From contig JASLCK010000049.1 in the NCBI GenBank assembly GCA_030151865.1, forward strand, positions 1 through 19,951: a stretch of 19,951 nt of DNA, given 5' to 3'. Below, one piece after another: positions 1 to 8,472 of the stretch; the stretch's first letter is position 1; each line of letters begins with the position of its first letter. The translations under genes and the position numbers were made by a program. The stretch comes from Rhodospirillaceae bacterium (GTDB taxonomy: Bacteria > Pseudomonadota > Alphaproteobacteria > Rhodospirillales > Magnetospirillaceae). Below the pieces are notes generated by a model that was not told the DNA's origin, did not search any database, and saw only the letters and a program-made list of their open reading frames with translations.

Positions 1-2138
1 CGCATGACCGGCACATCGCGCACGGCGTCGGCGGACACCACATAAACATCCAACTTCTCACGCGCCCGCACCCGAAACAGCGCGGGCGTGTTGAAGACGG
101 CCACTTCCTCGCCAAAGAAATCCCCCGGCCCGAGGCTTTCCATCAGATCGCCGCCGACGAAAAGATCGGCCTGACCGGAGCGAATGAAGCCCAGATTGCC
201 GCCAAGATCCACCAGCGCCCCCGCCTCAAAGCTCATCAGGCGCATATCCTTGGCCAGACGGTTCAAGGTCATTTCGGTCAGGGATTCGGCACATACCCAG
301 GTGGAGCGCAGGAAGTCGCGCCGTTCCTCCAGGGCCATCACGTCGATCAGCAGACCATTGCGGCGAACAAATTCGCGGTACAGGCCCGCCGAAATGCGCA
401 AGGCCTGGACAAAGCTGGCGGCGCGATAGGTCTTGCGGGCCGGGCTACCTTCGATGCCCGCCACTTCGCCCACCATGGCGCCGTGGGACAACAGACCGGT
501 GACGGCTTGCCCCGATTCGATCATTTCGACCGTGCCGGTGATGACCAGATGGATGCAATCCACATCCGCCCCTTCCTTAACCAGAATGGTTTCAGGATTG
601 CAGACCACCATCGGGCTGTTCAGCAGCACCCGCAATTCATGGTGCGGTGTCTCGGGGAAATAAGTGTGTAAGGATTCATAGGCGCTGCGCCAGACATAAT
701 CGTGATTGCCGGGGATCAGGACATCGACGGTGCCGAACGGCGCCCCCGAACCGATCACCTTTTCCGCAGCGCTAAAGGGACGCGCGGTATGGGCCAAGAC
801 GATCTTGCGCGACAAATCCTCGCGGAAATCTTCGGCATGGCCGTGGATCAGGCCGCCGCCCACATCCAGCTTTTTCAGATCGACCACGGTGGCGTAATCA
901 TCGGCCACCTTTTCGTAAAAGCGGCGGCTGATGCCCGGCTGATCGCCATCGGCCACCATCTGCGCCAGCACGTCCAACGATACGATGTCGGCAAAGTGCC
1001 CATAGCTGCGATACCCATCCTCCCACAAGGCACGGAAGATGAAGATGCTGGTTTCGACCGGGTGCGGCGACAGGATGGGTTTGACCTCCAACCCGTCGAT
1101 ATCGTTCCACTCGTCCCACACTAAATCGCGCACGTCGAAACAATCGTGGAACGTGTCTTCCTCGATCGACAGCAAGGCCGCCAGCTTCTTGGTGACCGAC
1201 GCCCGCACCAGCGGCGTGGCGTAATATTTGATGCGCTTGTCGGACCGCAACAGGCTGGTCAGACCGGCAAAGTGATCGTCGTGACAATGGGTATGAAACA
1301 GCCCGTCGATTTCGTTGATGCCAATGCCCAGGGCCGTCAGGCTGTGCTGCACATTGGGTCCGGCATCGATCAGGTAAATCCGCCCCTGGAACATCACCAC
1401 GCTGCCCATGCTGGGGCGGTTGGGGTCCCAGCCGTCACCTTCCCCGCTATGGATGACGGCGAAATATTCGCGGTCCACCCGATGCGCCCCCAGGGGATAG
1501 GGCGGGTCGTACACCTCGCCCGGTGCAAGCCCCAGATCGACGGTTACGGTTTCGTCGCCCAAACGGAACTCGAACAGGTTCAGGGCCAGACGGCGCAGCG
1601 TCACCCCGCCCTTCAGAGCCACCGGCTCGCTGCCCAGATGCACCACATCCAGCAAATCCTTGGGGTGACGAATGCGGCCAAAGGCGAATTTCAGCTTCAG
1701 CGCCATCAATTCGTCGGCCAGGGCGTCGTCGGCTCCAGCGGCCACCACCTCTTCCCGGTTCACCAGACCGTAATTGCCGCGATAGATGTAATGCAGTTGC
1801 GCTTCCACCTGATCGCGCAGACCGATCAGCACCGGCTTTTCCCCGGTGTTGTTGGGATGATCGGGCAGCATCATGCCCTGGCGATACAGCATTTGTAGAA
1901 CCGGAAATTCCGCCAGATTGCAGAACGTTCCGTTTTGCAGCATCACATCCGACAACAAAATGGCATTGGGGCCGGTTTCGTGAGGCACGCCGTCCACTTC
2001 GGTCTGCACGATCAGACCTCGGCGCATCAAATGCTTGACCGCATCGGCCGGACAGCCGCACAGGACATAAAGGCCCGCTTCGGGCGCCTCCACCCAGGAA
2101 ACCCCATTGGCCACATGAACTTTACGCAAACGCGCCAT
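1..2138 (-). CDS. MBL-fold metallo-hydrolase with two C-terminal cyclic-nucleotide-binding domains (3' end outside window)
   Basis: The reading frame is open from ATG at 2138 to the left edge (712 codons, no stop), so the C-terminus is missing. A GGGAG ribosome site lies about 7 nt upstream of the ATG. Residues about 1-220 are an unassigned N-terminal region. A metallo-beta-lactamase fold follows, with the metal motif THCHDDH at 283-289. Probable further ligands are H359 (SPHP), D384 (GHFAD) and H450 (VLAHT), a layout like RNase Z/phosphodiesterase-type MBL enzymes. Residues about 485-600 look like a cyclic-nucleotide-binding domain (GEVAG, then TYRAAS in the phosphate-binding cassette). Residues about 620-712 look like a second one (FFGEE, then FRVRA). 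No signal peptide or membrane segment is seen, so it is probably cytosolic. The substrate is unknown. A cNMP-controlled hydrolase or phosphodiesterase is inferred from the domain pairing only. Confidence 0.85.
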   Translation of the reverse strand, partial: MARLRKVHVANGVSWVEAPEAGLYVLCGCPADAVKHLMRRGLIVQTEVDGVPHETGPNAILLSDVMLQNGTFCNLAEFPVLQMLYRQGMMLPDHPNNTGEKPVLIGLRDQVEAQLHYIYRGNYGLVNREEVVAAGADDALADELMALKLKFAFGRIRHPKDLLDVVHLGSEPVALKGGVTLRRLALNLFEFRLGDETVTVDLGLAPGEVYDPPYPLGAHRVDREYFAVIHSGEGDGWDPNRPSMGSVVMFQGRIYLIDAGPNVQHSLTALGIGINEIDGLFHTHCHDDHFAGLTSLLRSDKRIKYYATPLVRASVTKKLAALLSIEEDTFHDCFDVRDLVWDEWNDIDGLEVKPILSPHPVETSIFIFRALWEDGYRSYGHFADIVSLDVLAQMVADGDQPGISRRFYEKVADDYATVVDLKKLDVGGGLIHGHAEDFREDLSRKIVLAHTARPFSAAEKVIGSGAPFGTVDVLIPGNHDYVWRSAYESLHTYFPETPHHELRVLLNSPMVVCNPETILVKEGADVDCIHLVITGTVEMIESGQAVTGLLSHGAMVGEVAGIEGSPARKTYRAASFVQALRISAGLYREFVRRNGLLIDVMALEERRDFLRSTWVCAESLTEMTLNRLAKDMRLMSFEAGALVDLGGNLGFIRSGQADLFVGGDLMESLGPGDFFGEEVAVFNTPALFRVRAREKLDVYVVSADAVRDVPVM

Positions 2139-2284
2139 CAACCGCTCCCAACCCCTGGGACGTTCAGGCGGCCCCTCAATGCCGGCCCTGCGGATTTTTA
2201 TTGCCCCGATTGGCTCAACTAAACCGTATGATTGGAAAAAGGGAAAGAACAATTGAAGCGGCCAAGGCAATGTTAAGGCGATTT

Positions 2285-2752
2285 ATGCAACTTTTTAGAA
2301 CAACGCCTGTTGTTGTGGCCGGTCCGCATCGGGCTCCCGGTTGGAAAAGCATATTTGATTATGCAATCAGTAAAGGCCCGCTGCTGGTGGAGTTGCGGCA
2401 ACTCCCCCTGGACTTCACCCGCGATCAAGCCATCGACTTGTTGGATGAGGTTTTTCAAAGCCCCCTGGCAATGCGCCCCTTCATCCCTTGTTTCAGCCCC
2501 GAACAGGCTGGTCATCCCGCCGCCCGCCTGATCGTGACCTATCACCCGGCCCTTAATTTAAGCGAACAGGATTTAGCGGCGGGACAAGTGCGGTCCGCTC
2601 CGCCGTCCACCCCTGATGCACCGGTGACAATTCTGGCGGTTTTGGCCGAAGGGGATAAAGTTCAAGCGTCGGCTCAGGGCCGGATCGGCGCAAATGACCG
2701 GGCCAGCCTGATCAAACTCACCCGTCAAACCATCCGCGAGATTATCAACTAG
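2285..2752 (+). CDS. Hypothetical protein, about 155 aa
   Basis: I do not recognise this protein. The chosen ATG at 2285 has AAGG about 6 nt upstream. The same frame is open further up, with possible starts at TTG 2201, ATG 2228 and ATG 2270, so the N-terminus is uncertain by up to 28 residues. The upstream part is AT-rich and more like a divergent promoter region than coding sequence. The product is soluble with no obvious signal peptide. It contains a compact N-terminal alpha/beta-looking part (VVVAGPHR, then LLVELRQLPLDF), a Pro-rich linker near the middle (RSAPPSTPDAP) and a basic helical tail. It is divergent from the MBL/cNMP-binding gene and lies 75 nt before the histidine kinase gene. 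An imperfect inverted repeat (ACGGCAA/TTGCCGT) follows its stop but has no T-tract. Confidence 0.6.
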   Translation: MQLFRTTPVVVAGPHRAPGWKSIFDYAISKGPLLVELRQLPLDFTRDQAIDLLDEVFQSPLAMRPFIPCFSPEQAGHPAARLIVTYHPALNLSEQDLAAGQVRSAPPSTPDAPVTILAVLAEGDKVQASAQGRIGANDRASLIKLTRQTIREIIN

Positions 2753-2827
2753 CAAGACGGCAAACATTGACAGGCTTTCCATCTTGCCGTTTCCTAGTGT
2801 TAAGCAACTCGAATTCTGGGGTTTTTT

Positions 2828-4399
2828 ATGGGGAACCCGAGCCTGCTCGACGGCTCGTCGCCAAACAAGGGCGCTTCGTCTTGCCAGACATCCTCGCTGG
2901 GGGTTGATCCTGCGTCTATTTTGGCGCTGGCGCTGGAACGCTGCACCAGCATGGTGGTGGTCGCCGCGATGAACGGCGAAATCCAGTGGGTCAACCAGCG
3001 TTTCTGTCAGGTCACCGGATACGATGCGGCGGATGTTATCGGCCGTCATACCCGCATCCTCAGCTCTGGCAGCACGGCGACCCATACCTATCAATCTTTG
3101 TGGCAATCCATCACTGCCGGACGGCCCTGGACCGGTGAATTTCATAACCGGCGCAAAGATGGCAGCCTGCATTGGGTGGCGGCGACTATTTCGCCGATCC
3201 ACGACGGCCAAGGGATCATCACCGGCTTTCTGGCCATCGAAGACGACATCACCGAAAGCAAAGCCACACGCGACGCCCTGCAACGGACCGAACAGCGTCT
3301 TGTCACCGCGCTGGAAGCCATCGATGACGGCTTTGCCCTGTTTGACAGCGACGAACGGCTGGAACTGTGCAACGAGCGCTATCGCGCCACCCTGGGCGCG
3401 GCCGACCCCTTTATCGAAATCGGCATGCGCTATGAAGACATCTTGCGCGAAGGGTTGCAGCGCCATCTTTATGCCGATGTCGAAGACCCGGAAACCTGGC
3501 TGGTCAAGCGCATGGAGATTTTCCGGGCCGGGGATCGCCAGTTTGAACAGCATCTGACCAGCGATATTTGGGTCCGTGCCAGCGAACGCAAAACCGCCGA
3601 TGGCGGACGGGTGGCCTTGCGCACCGATATCACCGCCCTGAAGCGCGCCCAGCACGATCTGCTCGACGCCAAACAGGCCGCCGACGCCGCCAACCGCGCC
3701 AAATCGACTTTTCTGTCCAATATGAGCCACGAGCTGCGCACGCCGCTAAACGCCATCTTGGGCTTTGGCCAAATGTTGCGGCTGCATCCCAGCGAACAGC
3801 TCAGCCCGTTGCAGGATCAATGCGTCGGCAACATCCTGGAGGCCGGCGAGCATCTTTTGCATCTGATCAATGAAATCCTTGATCTGGCCCGCATCGAAGC
3901 CGGGCGCATGGAACTGACGCTGGAACCGGTTCCCCTGCATGCCTTAAGCGAAGAATGCCTGGACATGCTGCATCCGCAGGCGGAAGCCCGCAGCATCACC
4001 TTGATCAATGATCTGGGATCGGACGATTGCCTGGCCCTGGCCGATCCGTTCCGGCTGAAGCAGGTTTTGGTCAATCTGATCGGCAACGCCATCAAGTACA
4101 ACCGTGACCATGGCCGGGTCACCCTGCGCGCCAGACCCGATGGCGATTTTTGCCAGATCGACATCATCGACAGCGGCATTGGCATTTCACCCGAAATGCA
4201 AACCCGTTTGTTTACCCCGTTCGACCGCCTTGGCGTCGAAGCGCAACATACCGACGGCACCGGCATCGGTCTGGCCATCACCCGCCATCTGATCGAACTG
4301 ATGGGTGGCGCAATCACCTGTCAAAGCGCCGCCGGAGAAGGCTCGACCTTCCGCATTATTCTGCCCGCCCCTTCCGCTCCTTCCTGCAGCAAGGATTAA
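2828..4399 (+). CDS. Soluble PAS-domain sensor histidine kinase
   Basis: The 523-aa protein is a cytosolic two-component kinase without membrane segments. Residues about 35-145 form a PAS/PAC domain (NRRKDGSLHWV, then GFLAIEDDITE). Residues about 150-275 form a second PAS-like domain (AIDDGFALFD). The dimerisation/phosphoacceptor helix carries SHELRTPLNAILG with H301 as the phosphorylated histidine. The ATPase domain has an N-box around N420 (NLIGNAIKYN), a G1 box DSGIGI at 448-453, an F-box TPFDRL and a G2 box GTGIGLAI at 477-484, so it appears catalytically intact. There is no receiver domain of its own. The stop is 4 nt before the start of a receiver/HD-GYP gene, which is the probable partner. 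Ribosome-site evidence is weak (GGGG 6 nt upstream of the ATG). The sensed signal cannot be read from the sequence. Confidence 0.95.
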   Translation: MGNPSLLDGSSPNKGASSCQTSSLGVDPASILALALERCTSMVVVAAMNGEIQWVNQRFCQVTGYDAADVIGRHTRILSSGSTATHTYQSLWQSITAGRPWTGEFHNRRKDGSLHWVAATISPIHDGQGIITGFLAIEDDITESKATRDALQRTEQRLVTALEAIDDGFALFDSDERLELCNERYRATLGAADPFIEIGMRYEDILREGLQRHLYADVEDPETWLVKRMEIFRAGDRQFEQHLTSDIWVRASERKTADGGRVALRTDITALKRAQHDLLDAKQAADAANRAKSTFLSNMSHELRTPLNAILGFGQMLRLHPSEQLSPLQDQCVGNILEAGEHLLHLINEILDLARIEAGRMELTLEPVPLHALSEECLDMLHPQAEARSITLINDLGSDDCLALADPFRLKQVLVNLIGNAIKYNRDHGRVTLRARPDGDFCQIDIIDSGIGISPEMQTRLFTPFDRLGVEAQHTDGTGIGLAITRHLIELMGGAITCQSAAGEGSTFRIILPAPSAPSCSKD

Positions 4400-4403
4400 G
4401 CAC

Positions 4404-5483
4404 GTGCCCCAGACCGACCTGCGCCAGCAAATCCTGAACGCCCCGGTTTTGATCGTGGACGACAACAAAGCCAACGTCTTGCTGCTGGAAACCATTCTGA
4501 AGGCCACCGGCTATGCCAATGTGCGGTCCTTGCATGACCCGCGCGAGGTCATGGCCCTGGTGCGCCAAGTGGATTTCGACCTGATCTTGCTGGATGTGCG
4601 CATGCCGCACATGGACGGCTTCCAATTGCTGGCGGCGTTGCAGGCGGCACGGGCCGACGATTATCTGCCGGTGATCATGCTGACCGCCGATTCCGACCGT
4701 TCGACCCGTATTCGCTCGCTGTCCAACGGGGCCAAGGATTTCCTGACCAAGCCCTTTGATCCGACCGAGGTGTTGCGCCGCGCCGAAAATGTCCTGACGG
4801 CCCGCCTGCTGCTGAAGGAACGCGCCCGCCGCGCCGAGGAATTGGAAGATGCAGTACGCGCCCGGACCGAGGAACTAGCCGCATCGCGCCTGGAAATCGT
4901 CCGCAGCCTGGGCCGTGCGGGTGAATACCGCGACAACGAAACCGGTCGCCACATCCTGCGCATGAGCCGCTTTTGCCAGCTTCTGGCCGAAGCCGCCGGG
5001 CTGGGGGCGGATTTCGCCAAGGATCTGCTGGAAGCCAGCCCTATGCATGATGTCGGCAAGATCGGTATTCCCGACGCCATTTTGCTGAAGCCCGGCAAAC
5101 TGACGCCGGAAGAGTTCGCCATCATGCAGACCCATGCGGCCATCGGCGCGGAAATCATCCCGCACAGCGACACTCCGCTGATCACCCTGGCCCGCAGCGT
5201 CGCCCTGACCCACCACGAAAAGTGGGACGGATCAGGCTATCCCAACAAGCTGAAGGGCGAGGAAATCCCCATCGAAGGCCGGATCGTCGCCTTGTGCGAC
5301 GTGTTCGACGCCCTGACCACCCGCCGCCCCTACAAGGCCCCCTGGCCGGTGGAAGAGGCCGTGGCCTATATCCGCGACAATGCGGGCAAACATTTCGACC
5401 CGGACCTGAGCGAAGTGTTTCTGAAAATCCTGCCCAGCATCATCGCCGTCAAGGAACAACTGCCCGAGTTGGACGACGCGTAA
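4404..5483 (+). CDS. Response regulator with HD-GYP domain (probable c-di-GMP phosphodiesterase)
   Basis: I place the start at GTG 4404, because AAGGA sits 8 nt upstream and the frame before it overlaps the kinase gene. This gives 359 aa. Residues about 13-130 are a receiver domain with acidic pair D19-D20, phosphoacceptor D64 (LLDVRMP) and K117 (TKPFDP). A helical, coiled-coil-like linker (about 135-165) leads to an HD-GYP domain. That domain contains HDVGKIGIPD (H215, D216) and DGSGYPNKLKGEEIP from 275, the signatures of hydrolases that degrade cyclic di-GMP to pGpG or GMP. All recognisable metal-binding and GYP residues are present, so activity is expected. Phosphorylation by the adjacent kinase would be the natural control. 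The two genes are evidently cotranscribed. Confidence 0.95.
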   Translation: MPQTDLRQQILNAPVLIVDDNKANVLLLETILKATGYANVRSLHDPREVMALVRQVDFDLILLDVRMPHMDGFQLLAALQAARADDYLPVIMLTADSDRSTRIRSLSNGAKDFLTKPFDPTEVLRRAENVLTARLLLKERARRAEELEDAVRARTEELAASRLEIVRSLGRAGEYRDNETGRHILRMSRFCQLLAEAAGLGADFAKDLLEASPMHDVGKIGIPDAILLKPGKLTPEEFAIMQTHAAIGAEIIPHSDTPLITLARSVALTHHEKWDGSGYPNKLKGEEIPIEGRIVALCDVFDALTTRRPYKAPWPVEEAVAYIRDNAGKHFDPDLSEVFLKILPSIIAVKEQLPELDDA

Positions 5484-5509
5484 TCCGGGCGAGACCTGAG
5501 GCCTGTTAA

Positions 5510-5552
5510 GTTCAGCCCCTTAGGTCCCCACCCGATAGAGCTGAACCTAAGG
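5510..5552. repeat. Interleaved inverted repeats between convergent genes
   Basis: GTTCAGC (5510-5516) pairs with GCTGAAC (5540-5546), and CCTTAGGT (5518-5525) pairs with ACCTAAGG (5545-5552). The two pairs interlock instead of nesting, and the second ends inside the 3' end of the bacteriohemerythrin gene. Either stem alone could form a weak hairpin, and both together would need a pseudoknot. There is no T-tract, so a terminator role for the converging HD-GYP and hemerythrin transcripts is only a guess. Confidence 0.5.
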
Positions 5553-5945
5553 CCGCAGATAATCCGCCAAACGACGGTCCACCGTCAGGATATGGCCGGT
5601 CAGCCAGTTGCGCAGGAACTTCATCACCCCCAGGGTCAGTTGGGTTTCCCCCGCCTCGTAACGCACCAGAAAGGCGTTCAACTGTTCGCGGAATGCCAGA
5701 TGTTCGCGGATATGGGCGGCCTGATCGGGATAATCCGCTTCCTGCATCACCGCTTCTTCGTTGCTGAAGTGAGTGTTGGCATAAGCCACCAGGGCGGCGA
5801 AGATGCGGGGTAAGTCTTCGTCAGTAGAACCGCGCAGCAAGGCTTCCAGGGCCTGATTCATCAACCCGATCAACGTCCGGTGTTCGGCGTCGATTTCGGC
5901 ATGACCGATTTCAAGCTGGTCGTTCCATTGGATCAATTGGACCAT
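5547..5945 (-). CDS. Bacteriohemerythrin
   Basis: This 132-aa single-domain protein belongs to the bacteriohemerythrin family, which binds O2 reversibly at a non-heme di-iron centre. The expected ligand set is visible: H22 (DAEH), H59 and E63 (THFSNEE), H78 and H82 (HIREH), H118 (TGHI) and D123 (TVD). The N-terminal IQWNDQLEIGH is typical. The length matches stand-alone members and no domain is missing. The ATG at 5945 is preceded by GAGGGG about 9 nt upstream. No membrane segment or signal peptide is seen, so it is cytosolic. It is convergent with the HD-GYP gene and codirectional with the upstream phosphofructokinase gene, but a terminator-like hairpin separates the two. Likely roles are O2 storage, delivery or sensing in a microaerophile. 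Which one cannot be decided from the sequence. Confidence 0.95.
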   Translation of the reverse strand: MVQLIQWNDQLEIGHAEIDAEHRTLIGLMNQALEALLRGSTDEDLPRIFAALVAYANTHFSNEEAVMQEADYPDQAAHIREHLAFREQLNAFLVRYEAGETQLTLGVMKFLRNWLTGHILTVDRRLADYLRP

Positions 5946-5994
5946 GGTGGCTTCCCCTCATTCTTCGCAGTTGCAGCATATACATTCACACGCG

Positions 5995-6025
5995 AAAACG
6001 GCGGCAGGTCAAGCCCGCCGCCGTT
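5995..6025 (-). terminator. Intrinsic terminator after phosphofructokinase
   Basis: A perfect 9-bp stem (AACGGCGGC/GCCGCCGTT, 5997-6005 and 6017-6025) encloses an 11-nt loop. Read on the minus strand it runs into TTTTCG, a short U-tract. It lies 77 nt past the phosphofructokinase stop and upstream of the hemerythrin start. Confidence 0.75.
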
Positions 6026-6101
6026 GAGAGAACCATGTTTCATCGAAGCGTCGCCGGACTGTCTTGGGATTGACCGACAGCCCGGCACAACGCGAAACCG
6101 G

Positions 6102-7214
<1,113 letters not shown>

Positions 7215-7313
7215 TGTCCCCACCTCTCAAAGTGTTATTAACGTCGCCAACATGCCATACCGTTTTCGGAAGACTTCTGCTAGTGTCATTCCCATGACCG
7301 ACTGGCGGCTAGC

Positions 7314-7520
7314 ATGATTGACGATAGCAACGAAGAGCTTGAACGCAAACTAGATGAATTGCGGGTCGAGCATCGAAAACTCGATGACCACATTCTCGGA
7401 CTTGAGTTGGAGCGCCCGTATAATGAGTTGCTGATCAAGCGGCTAAAAAAACAAAAACTGTCCTTGAAGGACCAGATCCTGGTCCTGGAGAACAGCTTGG
7501 TGCCCAACATTATCGCCTGA
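7314..7520 (+). CDS. YdcH/DUF465 family small coiled-coil protein
   Basis: This is a 68-aa charged helical protein. The pattern EHRKLDDHI near residue 20 and LIKRLKKQKLSLKDQI near residue 40 is the signature of the DUF465 (YdcH) family, common in alphaproteobacteria and of unknown function. Nearly the whole chain is predicted coiled coil and no membrane segment is present. The ATG at 7314 has only a weak ribosome site (GGCGG). It overlaps by ATGA with a 7-codon upstream reading frame starting at 7294. The gene is divergent from phosphofructokinase with about 100 bp between the starts, and convergent with the degenerate GGDEF gene. Confidence 0.85.
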   Translation: MIDDSNEELERKLDELRVEHRKLDDHILGLELERPYNELLIKRLKKQKLSLKDQILVLENSLVPNIIA

Positions 7521-7521
7521 T

Positions 7522-7552
7522 CGGCCTTTTTCCTGGATTTGGTCAAAGGCCG
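7522..7552. terminator. Possible bidirectional hairpin between convergent genes
   Basis: CGGCCTTT (7522-7529) and AAAGGCCG (7545-7552) form a perfect 8-bp stem with a 15-nt loop immediately after the DUF465 stop. It overlaps the last codons of the opposing GGDEF-like gene. No clear T-tract follows the stem on either strand, so termination activity is uncertain. Confidence 0.4.
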
Positions 7553-8316
7553 CGTCTGTTGGCGTCAGCCAGGATCAGAAGCTGTTCGGGCGCCAGATCG
7601 TCATCCAGGCGGGTCCGTCCCAAGGTCACGGCAAAATGCAGTTCCTGCCCGCCCCAGAAATAGGGTTGGGACAACAGCCGCACCAGTTCCCCCGCCTTGG
7701 CCATGCCGGATTCTTCCTCGGTAATGGTCAATGCGACGACGAAATCCCCACCATCGATATAGCCCAACAGATCGGTCTGGCGCAGATTCTCGCTTAAGCG
7801 ACGGGCCGCGTGGCGCAACAGATCGTCCCAGGCTTCCAACCCCTGCTGGCTGCGCACCACCTCTATCCCATTGATATGCAGATATAACAGCCAGCCCGGC
7901 AGTCCCCCAGCCCGGCGCGAGGCGTCCTGAACACGCCCCACCTGGCGCAGAAAAGCGTGACGGTGGGAAACCGGCAGCACCGGATGGTGATTGGCCTGAT
8001 CTTCCATCCATTGCTCATGCCGGTGTGCCTGTTTCAATTGCTCGCGCAGCCGTTCCAGTTCCTGAAGCAACCGGGAGAATACCCCCTGCAACTGGACCGG
8101 CACCGCCTGCCCTTCGACGGAAAAGACAGCCGCAGGCAAAGCCGCCATCACGTCTTCGGGCTCTTCCGGCTCGTGCTGGTCCTTCGCCCCCTGGCGGGGC
8201 GGCTGCTGATTGGGTTTGTATTGTGGTGGACGACGATGCGCCGCCACCGGGCGACTTTCCGCCAACGGCGTCACCGCCGCCGCGGGTGCGGGGATATCAT
8301 CCGACATACCACCCAT
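7543..8316 (-). CDS. Degenerate GGDEF-domain protein
   Basis: The 257-aa protein starts with a low-complexity Pro/Ala/Gln-rich region (residues about 8-55) and a helical segment (about 75-108). A GGDEF-like fold follows: HHPVLPVSHRHAF matches the usual domain entry, and LLGYIDGGDFVVAL matches the active-site hairpin. The signature is DGGDF (188-192) instead of GG(D/E)EF. The metal/substrate region, normally FDIDxFKxIND, reads LHINGIEVVRS. It therefore should not synthesise c-di-GMP and may be a structural or effector version. The chain is somewhat short at the C-terminus. ATG 8316 has GGAG 5 nt upstream, and ATG 8307 is an alternative. No membrane helix is seen. It is divergent from the chemoreceptor gene. 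Confidence 0.75.
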   Translation of the reverse strand: MGGMSDDIPAPAAAVTPLAESRPVAAHRRPPQYKPNQQPPRQGAKDQHEPEEPEDVMAALPAAVFSVEGQAVPVQLQGVFSRLLQELERLREQLKQAHRHEQWMEDQANHHPVLPVSHRHAFLRQVGRVQDASRRAGGLPGWLLYLHINGIEVVRSQQGLEAWDDLLRHAARRLSENLRQTDLLGYIDGGDFVVALTITEEESGMAKAGELVRLLSQPYFWGGQELHFAVTLGRTRLDDDLAPEQLLILADANRRGL

Positions 8317-8472
8317 CTCCGCTCCATTCTTCTCAAGACTATCCGAAATGCGGTAGAGAAAACAATCAATGGTTCACCCCGTCTCTCCTTCATAAGAGAG
8401 ACTATTTTAATTGGCGATTTCCTTATAAATTTGGCTTCCCGACATCCATTCTCTGTGGACCCTGTATTGAGA

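Noticed and set aside
702..1898. Plus-strand open frames over the left edge gene
   Set aside because: They mirror the minus-strand MBL/cNMP-binding protein, whose motifs are unambiguous.
2767..2772. Perfect -35-like TTGACA before the histidine kinase
   Set aside because: No acceptable -10 lies 16-18 nt downstream. The nearest candidate, TAGTGT, is 22 nt away.
2573..3730. Minus-strand 385-codon frame opposite the histidine kinase
   Set aside because: The plus strand carries complete kinase motifs, and the minus-strand product has no recognisable domain.
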